From: Micromonospora echinaurantiaca
GTDB taxonomy: Bacteria > Actinomycetota > Actinomycetes > Mycobacteriales > Micromonosporaceae
Length of the DNA stretch: 64,000 nt
Reading direction: 5' to 3'
Assembly: GCF_900090235.1 (NCBI RefSeq)
Contig: NZ_LT607750.1
Location: 1,004,501-1,068,500, forward strand
Shown here in pieces: positions 49,564-57,980 of this stretch. A program made the translations under genes and the position numbers. Every line of letters starts with the position of its first letter. Within the stretch, counting starts at the first letter, position 1. The notes beneath the pieces are model-generated. The model was not told the DNA's origin, made no database searches, and worked only from the letters and a program-made list of their open reading frames with translations.

Positions 49564-51730
49564 GCGATTGGGACGCTTCGTCGTCCACAATCCGTGGAAG
49601 GTGATCCTGGGCTGGTTGCTCGCCACCGCGGCGATCGTGTTGATGGCTCCCGGGCTCGGTGACGTGACCAGCCAGGACCAGGCCGACTTCCTGCCGCGTG
49701 ACTACGAGTCGGTCAAGGCCATGGAGGTGGCGCAGCGGTCCTTCCCCACCGCCAACGACGCCACCGCGACGATCGTCGTCAAGCGTGCCGACGGGCAACC
49801 TCTGGCCGACGCCGACCTCGCCACGGTGGGGACGCTGGCCGAGGCGGTCGGCAGGGTCGACGCGGAGCACGTGGCCGGCGCCGTCGGGCCGCCCACCCCC
49901 TCGCCGAACCGGACGGTCGCCCTGGTGACCGTCGGCCTGCAGGGCGCCCCCGACGATCCGGAACTGCTCGAGGCCATTCCCGGGATCCGCGAGGCGGCGA
50001 AGGCCACGCTGGACGGGACCGGCCTGGGCTACGCGGTCACCGGCGACATCGCCATGTACGCCGACAACGCCGACGCCTTCGACACCGCGCTGGTCGTGGT
50101 CGGCCTGGCCACCATCGGCCTGATCATCGTGCTGCTGCTGGTCATCTACCGCAGCCCGTTGGCCGCGCTGCTGCCGATCGTGACGGTCGGCGTCATCAGC
50201 GCGATCGCCCCCGGCCTGATCTCGTGGGTGGCTCAGGCGGCCGACCTGCGGGTCGACCAGTCCCTGGAGATCATCCTCACCATCGTCCTGTACGGCGTGG
50301 GCACCGACTACATCCTGTTCCTGCTGTTCCGGTACCGGGAACGGCTGCGTGCCGGCGACGACGCCAAGCAGGCGCTGGTGGCGGCGGTGGCCCGGGTGGG
50401 CGAGGTGATCGCCTCGGCCGCGGCGGCGATCGTCATCGCGTTCAGCGCCCTGCTGCTGGCGGTGTTCGGCGCGTTCACCAGCCTCGGCCCGGCGCTGGCC
50501 ATCGCGGTCGTGGTCATGGCGTTCGCCGCGCTGACCCTGGTCCCGGCGGTGGTGTCCCTGCTCGGCACGAAGATCTTCTGGCCGTCGAAGTCGTGGCAGC
50601 GCACCCCGCGCGGCACGGCGTTCCAGCGGCTGGGACGGTTCACCGGGCGGCGACCGGCCGTGGTGGCGCTGGTGTCCGGCGGGCTGATGCTGGCGCTGGC
50701 GGCCGGCGTGCTCGGGATGAAGTGGGACTACGACCAGACCGGTCAACTGCCGTCCGACACCGAGTCGGCGCGCGGTCTCGAGGATCTCCAGTCCGGCTTC
50801 CCGGTGGGCGCGCTCAACCCGACGACCGTCTACCTGCGCTCCGACGACGGCCAGCGGCTCGACCCGGCCGCGCTCGACGCGTACGCCGCGTCGCTGAAGG
50901 ACGCGCCCGGCATCGGCGGCATCATGCCGGCGGGCCAGGACGGCAGTCTGGCCGGGTTCAGCCAGGACGGCACCGCCGCGCGGATCAACCTGCTGCTGGA
51001 CCGCAGCCCGTACGCGCCGGAGTCGCTGGACCTGGCCGGCGGCGAACTGCGGGACGTGGTGCACGCGCGGGCCCCGGACGGCACCACCGCCTACGTGGGC
51101 GGGATCAGTTCCCTGTTCGCCGACGTCCGCGACGCCAACACCCGGGACCTGAAGGTGATCTTCCCGGTCGCCGGCCTGCTCATCGCGATCATCCTGGCCC
51201 TGCTGCTGCGCAGCCTGGTCGCTCCGATCTACCTGATGGCGGCCGTGTTCCTCGGCTTCCTCAGCACGCTGGGCGCCACGGTCTTCGCGTTCCAGGGTGT
51301 CGGGGACCGGCCGGGCCTGTCGTTCATGCTGCCGACGATCCTGTACCTGTTCGTGGTGGCGATCGGCACCGACTACAACATCCTCATGATCGCCCGGCTT
51401 CGCGAAGAGGCACGGCTGGGCAACGACCCGCGCACGGCCGCGGACCTGGCGGTCGAGCACGGCGGCCCGTCCGTCGGCGCGGCGGGTCTGATCCTCGCCG
51501 GCACCTTCGCCTCGATGATGCTGGCCGGGGTGGCGTTCCTCACCGAGATGGGATTCGCGGTGGCGATCGGCATCTCGATCTCCGCCTTCGTCATGGCGAT
51601 GCTGCTCGTACCGGCGATCACCGCGCTGCTGGGCCACCGTGCCTGGTGGCCTGGGCACGGCGACGCCGCCGGCAACGGCACCGCGCCGCCAACCGCCGAA
51701 CACGGTCCCGTCCTGACGCAGACCCGGTAG
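49556..51730 (+). CDS. MMPL-family RND exporter
   Basis: The 724-residue protein has the MMPL layout: one N-terminal helix, an outside domain (about 35-165), five or six helices, a second helix and outside domain (about 390-520), then six helices. The two diagnostic GTDY motifs are visible in YGVGTDYILFLLFRYRE and IGTDYNILMIARLREE. MMPL proteins use proton flow to export lipids or drugs. ATG 49556 has GGGAG upstream. The C-terminus is short, unlike mycobacterial MmpL3. Substrate is unknown; the DrrAB-like neighbours suggest lipid or drug export. Confidence 0.93.
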   Translation: MFERLGRFVVHNPWKVILGWLLATAAIVLMAPGLGDVTSQDQADFLPRDYESVKAMEVAQRSFPTANDATATIVVKRADGQPLADADLATVGTLAEAVGRVDAEHVAGAVGPPTPSPNRTVALVTVGLQGAPDDPELLEAIPGIREAAKATLDGTGLGYAVTGDIAMYADNADAFDTALVVVGLATIGLIIVLLLVIYRSPLAALLPIVTVGVISAIAPGLISWVAQAADLRVDQSLEIILTIVLYGVGTDYILFLLFRYRERLRAGDDAKQALVAAVARVGEVIASAAAAIVIAFSALLLAVFGAFTSLGPALAIAVVVMAFAALTLVPAVVSLLGTKIFWPSKSWQRTPRGTAFQRLGRFTGRRPAVVALVSGGLMLALAAGVLGMKWDYDQTGQLPSDTESARGLEDLQSGFPVGALNPTTVYLRSDDGQRLDPAALDAYAASLKDAPGIGGIMPAGQDGSLAGFSQDGTAARINLLLDRSPYAPESLDLAGGELRDVVHARAPDGTTAYVGGISSLFADVRDANTRDLKVIFPVAGLLIAIILALLLRSLVAPIYLMAAVFLGFLSTLGATVFAFQGVGDRPGLSFMLPTILYLFVVAIGTDYNILMIARLREEARLGNDPRTAADLAVEHGGPSVGAAGLILAGTFASMMLAGVAFLTEMGFAVAIGISISAFVMAMLLVPAITALLGHRAWWPGHGDAAGNGTAPPTAEHGPVLTQTR

Positions 51731-51737
51731 GCCACCC

Positions 51738-51780
51738 GACCGGACCCGGTCACGCCGCGCGGCGCGGACCGGGTCCGGTC
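51738..51780 (+). terminator. Hairpin terminator after the MMPL gene
   Basis: A perfect 14-bp stem (GACCGGACCCGGTC with GACCGGGTCCGGTC) with a GC-rich, partly self-paired loop begins 7 bases after the MMPL stop. It marks the end of the efflux cassette. Confidence 0.75.
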
Positions 51781-51889
51781 CAGGGTGTGGTGGGCGATCG
51801 TCCGCCGCTTCCGGGTGACCGGGCGCGGAAGCGGCGGGGTTCGACCCGGGCAATAGGATGGGCGCCTCACGGCGGGAGGGAGCGGCGGC

Positions 51890-52012
51890 ATGACGCGGGT
51901 ACGGCGCGGTGGCGACAGCCTCGCCGCGATCGGCGGCGTCCCGGGCCCGCGATGGTCGCCCGCGATGCGGCCGTACGACGGGCGCGACGGGGCGCCGGGA
52001 GGGCAGCGGTGA
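51890..52012 (+). CDS. 40-residue ORF coupled to the M48 protease gene
   Basis: A frame from ATG 51890 with GGGAGGG upstream (51875-51881) encodes 40 residues (start MTRVRRGGDSLAAIGGVPGP). Its TGA overlaps the GTG of the next gene (GTGA). The good ribosome site and exact coupling make translation likely. It is Arg/Gly/Pro-rich and has no known motif. It may act only as a translational lead-in. Confidence 0.5.
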   Translation: MTRVRRGGDSLAAIGGVPGPRWSPAMRPYDGRDGAPGGQR

Positions 52013-53268
52013 CGCCGCGCGGTTGGGCGGTGCTGACCCTGGTGGGCCTGACCGTGGCCCTGGTGGTGACCGCCGCGGTGCTGATCCCGTGGCACCGGCC
52101 GCCCGCGCCGCGCGCCGACCAGGTGGCCGCGCTGCGTGACCTGCCCGCCGACCAGGTGGCCCGGGCGCGGGAGTTCCGCTCGGCGCTGCGCCCCGGCGGC
52201 TGGGCGGCGCTGGCCGTCGGCCTGCTGGTGGCGCTGGCGCTCGGGCTGACCCCGCTGGGCAGCCGCCTGGTCGAGCTGGCCGGGCGCCCCTTCGGCGGCC
52301 ACTGGATCGCCCAGGCCGTCCTCGGCGGGCTGGCCGTGATGCTCGTCGCCGACCTGGTCACCCTGCCCTTCGCCGCCTGGCGGCACGACGTGCTCACCCG
52401 CTACGGCCTGGCCACCAACGGCTGGGGCGGCTGGGCGGTCGACCTGCTCAAGTCGTACGCCGTCAGCGCGGTCATCGGGGCGGTGGCGCTGCTCGGCTTC
52501 TACGCCGTGATCCGGCTCGCCCCGCGCTGGTGGTGGGCGTTCGGCGCGGCCGGCGCGGCCACCCTGGTGGTGCTGCTCAGCTTCGTCCTGCCGGTGCTGG
52601 TCGAGCCGGTGTTCAACAAGTTCACCCCGATGGAGCAGGGCCCGCTGCGCACCGAACTGATGACCATGGCGGCCCGCGACGGCGTGCCGGTCCGCGACGT
52701 GCTGGTCGCCGACGCGTCCCGGCGCACCCGGGCGGTCAACGCGTACGTCTCCGGGCTGGGCCCGACCCGGCGGGTGGTGGTCTACGACACGCTGCTGCGC
52801 GAGGCCGGCCCGGACGAGGTGACCGCGGTGGTGGCGCACGAACTGGGGCACGCCAAGGACCGGGACGTGGCGGTCGGCACGCTGACCGGGGCGCTGGGCG
52901 CCGCCGCCGCGGTGGTCGCGCTCTACCTGATCGGCTCGTGGGCGCCGCTGCTGCGGCTGGCCGGGGTGGACTCGGTGGCCCAACCACGCGCGTTCCCGCT
53001 GCTGGTCGCGCTGGTCACGGTGGTCGGGCTGGTCTCGGCACCGGTGCAGGCGCTGATGTCGCGGCGGGTGGAGGCGCGCGCCGACGCGCACGCGCTGGCG
53101 CTGACCGGCGACCCGGCGGCGTTCGAGGCCATGCAGCGGCGGCTCGCCGGAATCAACCTCTCCGACCCCGACCCGCCCCGGCTGGAGTACCTCTACTCCG
53201 CCACCCACCCGTCCACGGTCGAGCGGATCGCCGCCGCCCGTGCCCACGCCAGGGAGGCCGGCCGATGA
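52009..53268 (+). CDS. M48-family (Ste24-like) membrane metalloprotease
   Basis: The 419-residue protein has an N-terminal helix, several membrane segments, then the zinc motif HELGH (about 277-281) in VVAHELGHAKDRDVAVG. A later EARAD motif supplies the third ligand, and the C-terminal YSATHPSTVERI is typical. Ste24/CAAX-type proteases of this family cleave or quality-check membrane proteins. GTG 52009 has GGGAGGG upstream. It overlaps the PimB-like gene at its stop (ATGA). Its substrate is unknown. Confidence 0.9.
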   Translation: MTPRGWAVLTLVGLTVALVVTAAVLIPWHRPPAPRADQVAALRDLPADQVARAREFRSALRPGGWAALAVGLLVALALGLTPLGSRLVELAGRPFGGHWIAQAVLGGLAVMLVADLVTLPFAAWRHDVLTRYGLATNGWGGWAVDLLKSYAVSAVIGAVALLGFYAVIRLAPRWWWAFGAAGAATLVVLLSFVLPVLVEPVFNKFTPMEQGPLRTELMTMAARDGVPVRDVLVADASRRTRAVNAYVSGLGPTRRVVVYDTLLREAGPDEVTAVVAHELGHAKDRDVAVGTLTGALGAAAAVVALYLIGSWAPLLRLAGVDSVAQPRAFPLLVALVTVVGLVSAPVQALMSRRVEARADAHALALTGDPAAFEAMQRRLAGINLSDPDPPRLEYLYSATHPSTVERIAAARAHAREAGR

Positions 53269-54389
53269 GCCGGACGCTGCTGATCACGAACGACTTCCCG
53301 CCGCGTCCCGGCGGGATCCAGTCCTTCGTGCACAACCTGGCGGTGCGCCAGCCCGCCGGCTCGGTGGTGGTCTACGCGTCGAGCTGGCGGGACGCCGCGA
53401 AGTTCGACGCCGACCAGCCCTTCGAGGTGACCCGGGAACGTACCCGGGTGCTGCTGCCCACCCCGCTGGTGGCACGCCGGGCCGCCCGGCTGGCCCGCGC
53501 GTATGACTGCGACACGGTCTGGTTCGGCGCCGCGGCTCCGCTCGGGCTGCTCGCCGCGGGCCTGCGCCGCCGTGCCGGCATCCGGCGGGCGGTCGCGCTG
53601 ACCCACGGCCACGAGGTCGGCTGGGCGGCGCTGCCCGGTGCCCGGGCCGCGCTGCGGCGCATCGGCCGGGGCGTCGACGTGACCACCTACCTCGGCGAGT
53701 ACACCCGGGTGCGGCTGGACCGCGCGCTGCACGGGCTGACCGAGCTGCGCCGGCTCGCGCCCGGGGTGGACGTCGACACCTACCACCCGTCCGTCGACGG
53801 GGAACCGGTCCGGGTGCGGCTCGGGCTGGCCGACCGGCCGGTGGTGGTCTGCGTGTCCCGGCTGGTGCCCCGCAAGGGCCAGGACATGCTGATCCGGGCC
53901 ATGCCGGAGATCCGCCGCCGGGTGCCCGACGCGGCGCTGCTGGTGGTCGGCGGCGGGCCGTACCGGGCCACCTTGCAGAAGCTGGCCCGGCAGACCGGCG
54001 TGGAGCGGGACGTGGTCTTCACCGGGTCGGTGCCGACGGCCGAGCTGCCAGCGCACTACGCGGCCGGCGACGTCTACGCCATGCCGTGCCGTACCCGCAA
54101 CCGGGGCCTGGACGTGGAGGGCCTCGGCATCGTCTACCTGGAGGCCTCCGCGACCGGCCTGCCGGTCGTCGCGGGCGACTCCGGCGGCGCTCCCGACGCG
54201 GTCCGCGAGGGGGAGACCGGCTACGTGGTACGCGGGCGCGACGTCGCCCAGCTCGCCGACCGGGTGGCCCGGCTGCTCGCCGACCGCGACCTGGCCCGGC
54301 AGCTCGGCGCGGCCGGCCGGGCCTGGGTGGAGCGGGAGTGGCGCTGGGAGACCCAGGCGCAGCGGATGGCCGACCTGCTCGCCGGCTGA
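53265..54389 (+). CDS. pimB: GT4 glycosyltransferase, PimB-like (phosphatidylinositol mannoside synthesis)
   Basis: The 374-residue protein is a GT-B family 4 enzyme with the N-terminal motif LLITNDFPPRPGGIQSFVHNL. Its donor-site segment runs from VEGLGIVYLEASATGLPVVAG. THGHEVGWAALPG and VVCVSRLVPRKGQDML also match the mycobacterial/corynebacterial PimB (Rv2188c) family, which adds the second mannose from GDP-mannose to PIM1. It acts at the cytoplasmic membrane face. ATG 53265 overlaps the M48 stop. The neighbouring acyl-CoA synthetase gene also matches mycobacterial order as I recall it. Acceptor specificity is inferred. Confidence 0.9.
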   Translation: MSRTLLITNDFPPRPGGIQSFVHNLAVRQPAGSVVVYASSWRDAAKFDADQPFEVTRERTRVLLPTPLVARRAARLARAYDCDTVWFGAAAPLGLLAAGLRRRAGIRRAVALTHGHEVGWAALPGARAALRRIGRGVDVTTYLGEYTRVRLDRALHGLTELRRLAPGVDVDTYHPSVDGEPVRVRLGLADRPVVVCVSRLVPRKGQDMLIRAMPEIRRRVPDAALLVVGGGPYRATLQKLARQTGVERDVVFTGSVPTAELPAHYAAGDVYAMPCRTRNRGLDVEGLGIVYLEASATGLPVVAGDSGGAPDAVREGETGYVVRGRDVAQLADRVARLLADRDLARQLGAAGRAWVEREWRWETQAQRMADLLAG

Positions 54390-54394
54390 CCGCT

Positions 54395-54417
54395 GCCGGG
54401 TCGGTGACCGGCCCGGC
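54395..54417 (+). terminator. Hairpin terminator after the PimB-like gene
   Basis: A near-perfect inverted repeat (GCCGGGTCGGT with ACCGGCCCGGC) begins 5 bases after the stop and is followed by TGGTTTG, a modest T-rich tail for this genome. The rest of the 160-bp spacer between the convergent genes holds nothing I can support. Confidence 0.6.
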
Positions 54418-54549
54418 TGGTTTGCGGCTACCGCGGCGGGCCTGTCGTCCGGGCGGCGCGAGCGGCCCCTGAGGACGGGCAGCCCGGCACGGTCCGCCGG
54501 CTGGCCGGGGGCGGTCGGCGACGGGCAGGCGCCGGGCGAGCCCCGGCGG

Positions 54550-56304
54550 TCAGCCGATCCGTTCCAGGATGCGTTCGGCGGGGGCGGGGCGACCGAAGTG
54601 CCAGCCCTGGCCGGCGTCGCAGTCGATCGCCCGCAGTCGCTCGGCCTGCCCGGCCGTCTCCACCCCCTCGGCGGTGACGGTCAGGTCCAGGGCGTGCGCC
54701 AGCGACACCAGCGAGGCGAGGATCCGCTCGTCGGCGCAGCTCGCCGGTTCCACCGCCGGCGCGCGCAGCCCGGCCACGAACTGGCCGGCCACCTTCAGCT
54801 CGGTCACCGGCAGGTCGCGCAGGTACGCCAGGTTGCAGTACCCGGTGCCGAAGTCGTCGATGGCGATCCGTACACCGAGGTCGGCCAGCACCCGCAGGGC
54901 CCGCACCGGCTCCTCGGCCGTGCTCATCATGGTGCTCTCGGTGATCTCCAGCTGGAGCCGTTCCGGCGGCAGGCCGGTGCTGTTCAGCAGGCCGCGTACC
55001 TCCTGCACCAGGCCGGGCCGATGCACCTGGCGTACCGCCAGGTTGACGCTGACGTACGGCGCCGGGCCGCCCGCCGCCGACCAGCTCTCCGCCTCCCGGC
55101 ACGCCTCGGCCAGCACCCACGCGCCGAGCGGGACGATCAGCCCGGTCTCCTCGGCCAGCGAGATGAAGCTGTCCGGCCGGAGCACCCCCAGCTCGGGGTG
55201 CCGCCACCGCACCAGCGCCTCCACGCCGAGCAGGCGGCCGTCCCGCAACGACGTCAGCGGCTGGTAGTCCAGGTAGAACTCGCCGCGTTGCAGGGCCGCC
55301 GGGATCGCCGCGGAGAGCGCCTGCCGGGCCAGTTCCCGGCGGTCGCGGTCGGCGTCGTAGAGCGCCCAGCGCGCCCCGCCGGACGCCTTCGCCCAGTGCA
55401 GGGTGCTGTCGGCGGCGCGCATCAGGTCGCCGGGGGTGGCGCCGACGACCGGGCGCTCGACGATGCCGATGCTCGCCGAGACGGTCAGCTCGTGGCCGTC
55501 CACGATGGCCGGCCGACGCACCGCGGCCAGCGCCGCCTCGGCCACCGCGACCACGTCGTCGGTGCCGGCACAGCGCTCGACCAGCACCACGAACTCGTCG
55601 CCGCCGAGCCGCGCCAGCAGGTGCCCGTCGACCGCCTGGCGCAGCCGCTCGGCCACCGTGACCAGCAGGGCGTCGCCGACCTGGTGCCCGTGCGAGTCGT
55701 TGACCACCTTGAACCGGTCGAGGTCGAGGAAGCACAGGCCGATCCGCTCCCCGCCGCGGCCCGGCGCGGTGATCGCGGCGGCCAGCCGCTCGGTGAACAG
55801 GGTGCGGTTGGGCAGCTCGGTCAGCGGGTCGTGGGTGGCCTGGTGACGGAAGCGCGCCTCGCTGGCGCGCAGCGCCCGCTCCGCCTGGGCCCGGGCGGTC
55901 ATCGCGGCCCGGCGGATCGACTCCTGCTCGTCCAGGGTGCGGTCGCGCAGCGCGCGGGCGTAGCCGGTGGCCACCGCGGCCAGCAGCCGGGCCATCCGGT
56001 CCTCGACGTCGTCGGCGACCAGGCCGAGGTCGCGGACCAGCCGGAGCTGGACCACCTCGACGGTACGGCCCAGCCCCTCCGCGGAGGCGATGTGCGCGGC
56101 CACCAGCTCCGCGCCGACCCGGTGCCCGACCCGCAGGTCGAACGGCTCGGCGCAGAGCGCGGTGGCCAGCTGCTCGGTGAGCCGCTGCAGCAGCGACTCC
56201 AGCTGGTCCTGCGTCATCGGCAGGTAGCTGGTGCCGGAGACGGCCTTGGCCCAGGCCCGGGCGAAGGTCCCCGGCCGGGACCGGGCGCCGTTGGCCTCGG
56301 GCAT
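54550..56304 (-). CDS. GGDEF-EAL protein (cyclic di-GMP metabolism)
   Basis: The 584-residue protein has an N-terminal helical domain (about 1-140, no membrane helix), a GGDEF domain (THDPLTELPNRTLF, GGDEF at about 237-241), and an EAL domain (VEALVRW at about 360, LEITES, IDDFGTGY, AEGVET, QGWHFGRP). The GGDEF site is intact. In the EAL part the usual KID-x-SF stretch reads KVAGQF and the usual QGYLF reads QGWHF, so phosphodiesterase activity is likely but not certain. The start is ATG 56304, one base after the methyltransferase stop; GTG 56328 is an alternative. The two genes appear co-transcribed. Confidence 0.9.
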   Translation of the reverse strand: MPEANGARSRPGTFARAWAKAVSGTSYLPMTQDQLESLLQRLTEQLATALCAEPFDLRVGHRVGAELVAAHIASAEGLGRTVEVVQLRLVRDLGLVADDVEDRMARLLAAVATGYARALRDRTLDEQESIRRAAMTARAQAERALRASEARFRHQATHDPLTELPNRTLFTERLAAAITAPGRGGERIGLCFLDLDRFKVVNDSHGHQVGDALLVTVAERLRQAVDGHLLARLGGDEFVVLVERCAGTDDVVAVAEAALAAVRRPAIVDGHELTVSASIGIVERPVVGATPGDLMRAADSTLHWAKASGGARWALYDADRDRRELARQALSAAIPAALQRGEFYLDYQPLTSLRDGRLLGVEALVRWRHPELGVLRPDSFISLAEETGLIVPLGAWVLAEACREAESWSAAGGPAPYVSVNLAVRQVHRPGLVQEVRGLLNSTGLPPERLQLEITESTMMSTAEEPVRALRVLADLGVRIAIDDFGTGYCNLAYLRDLPVTELKVAGQFVAGLRAPAVEPASCADERILASLVSLAHALDLTVTAEGVETAGQAERLRAIDCDAGQGWHFGRPAPAERILERIG

Positions 56305-56305
56305 C

Positions 56306-57115
56306 TCACCCACCGAGCCGTCCCACACCGCCGATGAAGGCGGCCCGCTCGGCGTCCTCGGCGCTCTCGGGCGAGTCCGGGCGCCACTGCGGCACCCAGA
56401 CCACCCCCGGCTCGACCAGCTGGAAACCGTCGAAGAGCGTGGTCAGCTCGGCCCGGCTGCGGATCCACAGCGGATTGTCGGTGTTGCGGTAGACCCGCTC
56501 CGCCTCGGCCCGCTCGTCGCCCGCCCGGCCGTCCGCGCTGGCCTGGGAGAGCACCAGCCAACTGCCGGGCGCCAGCGCGGAGCGCAGGGTACGCAGCAGC
56601 TCGGCGGGACGGTCGTCGTCGGAGACGAAGTGCAGCACCGCCACGATCAGCACGGCGACCGGCTCGCTGAGGTCGAGCAGCCCGCGCACGTCCGGGTGGG
56701 CGAGGATCCGTTCGGGGTGGCGCAGGTCCTCCTGCACCACGGCGGCCCGGTCGTTGCCGTCGAGGATCTCCCGGCTGTGCGCCACCGCCACCGGGTCGAC
56801 GTCGACGTAGACCACCCGCGACTCGGGGGCGATCCGCTGGGCGATCTCGTGCACGTTGCCGACCGTCGGGATGCCCGAGCCGATGTCGAGGAACTGGCGG
56901 ACGCCGGCCGCGGTGAGGAACTGCACCGCCCGGCGCAGGAACGCCCGGTTGGCCTGGGCCATCAGCGGCGCCTCCGGCACGGCGGCGACCATCGCCTGGG
57001 CGGCCGCCCGGTCCACCGCGAAGTTGTGCGAGCCGCCGAGGTAGTAGTCGTACATGCGGGCCACGCTCGGGCGTTCGATGTCGATCGTCTCGGGTGCCCA
57101 GTCCGGCCGCTGCAT
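56306..57115 (-). CDS. SAM-dependent methyltransferase, DUF574-type
   Basis: The 269-residue protein matches the actinobacterial PF04672-type methyltransferases: an N-terminal PSVARMYDYYLGGSHNFAVDR segment, a SAM site FLDIGSGIPTVGNVHEIAQ, and VVYVDVDPVAVAHSREIL. These proteins are abundant in actinobacteria and their substrates are mostly unknown. ATG 57115 has a GAGG-containing leader. It precedes the GGDEF-EAL gene with only one base between stop and start, suggesting linked function. Confidence 0.9.
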   Translation of the reverse strand: MQRPDWAPETIDIERPSVARMYDYYLGGSHNFAVDRAAAQAMVAAVPEAPLMAQANRAFLRRAVQFLTAAGVRQFLDIGSGIPTVGNVHEIAQRIAPESRVVYVDVDPVAVAHSREILDGNDRAAVVQEDLRHPERILAHPDVRGLLDLSEPVAVLIVAVLHFVSDDDRPAELLRTLRSALAPGSWLVLSQASADGRAGDERAEAERVYRNTDNPLWIRSRAELTTLFDGFQLVEPGVVWVPQWRPDSPESAEDAERAAFIGGVGRLGG

Positions 57116-57235
57116 GCCCTCACCCCTCGCGTCACCGTTGCGGGCGCCGTCGCCCGCGCGGGTATTCTGCCCGCCGCGCGCCCGGGAGACCATAGCGTGC
57201 CGCGCCGTACGTCACGCACGCCGGTCGATGCACGA

Positions 57236-57268
57236 CGGTCCGCGACCGCCGACGGCGGTCGCGGACCG
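57236..57268 (-). terminator. Hairpin terminator after the response-regulator gene
   Basis: A perfect 15-bp stem (CGGTCCGCGACCGCC with GGCGGTCGCGGACCG) with a three-base loop lies 36 bases beyond the minus-strand response-regulator stop. The remainder of the 189-bp spacer (57116-57304) should hold the methyltransferase promoter; I see no clear hexamers. Confidence 0.7.
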
Positions 57269-57304
57269 GTGTCGTCGTCCGTCGATGGGCCCCCGGGAGG
57301 GGCG

Positions 57305-57973
57305 TCAGAACTTCGGGGCGTCCGGCGCCTCGAGCAGGCCCAGCCGCAGCGCGGTCATCAACGCCTGCGCCCGGTTGGCCGCGCCCAGCTTCTCGTAGAG
57401 CTTGGAGATGTGGGTCTTCGCGGTGGACTCGCTGACGAAGAGCTGCTTGGCGATGCCGGCCACGCTCATCCCGTCGGCGAGCAGCCGCAGCACCTGGCCC
57501 TCGCGGGGGGAGAGCTGCGGGCCGGACGGGGCGAGCCGGCGCTTCATCGCCTCGGCGAGGTCGGCGGCGGTGAAGGCGCTGGGGGAGGAGGCGGCGTGCC
57601 GGGCGGCGGCCACCACCTCGTCGGCCGGGGCGGTCTTCGGCACGAAGGCGCTCGCGCCGGCCTCCAGGGCGCCGAAGAGCTGGTCGTCGCCGGCGTACAT
57701 GGTGAGCACCACGATGCCCATCGAGGCGCTGGACTTGCGCAGCGCCCGGGTGGCCTCCAGGCCACTGCCGTCGGGCAGGCGCAAGTCCATGATCACCACG
57801 TCCGGCTGCAGCGCACCGGCCTGTCGTACCCCCTCCGCCGCCGTGGCGGCCTCCCCGACGACCTCGAACTGCCGGTCACGCTCGAACGCGTGCCGGAGGC
57901 CCTTCCGGATCAGATCGTGATCGTCGACAAGGAGGACCTTGGTACGGGTGGCCGGTGTCGGACTTGTGGTCAT
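57305..57973 (-). CDS. NarL/LuxR-family response regulator
   Basis: Residues 1-125 form a receiver (VLLVDDHDLIRKGL, phospho-acceptor Asp63 in IMDLRLPDG, VLTMYAGDD, VPKTAPADE). Residues about 155-215 form a LuxR-type helix-turn-helix (LSPREGQVLRLLADGMSVAGIAKQL, then VSESTAKTHISKLYEKL). All switch residues are present. ATG 57973 lies 7 bp after the histidine kinase stop, so it is the cognate partner. Targets are unknown. Confidence 0.93.
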   Translation of the reverse strand: MTTSPTPATRTKVLLVDDHDLIRKGLRHAFERDRQFEVVGEAATAAEGVRQAGALQPDVVIMDLRLPDGSGLEATRALRKSSASMGIVVLTMYAGDDQLFGALEAGASAFVPKTAPADEVVAAARHAASSPSAFTAADLAEAMKRRLAPSGPQLSPREGQVLRLLADGMSVAGIAKQLFVSESTAKTHISKLYEKLGAANRAQALMTALRLGLLEAPDAPKF

Positions 57974-57980
57974 CCTCGGG

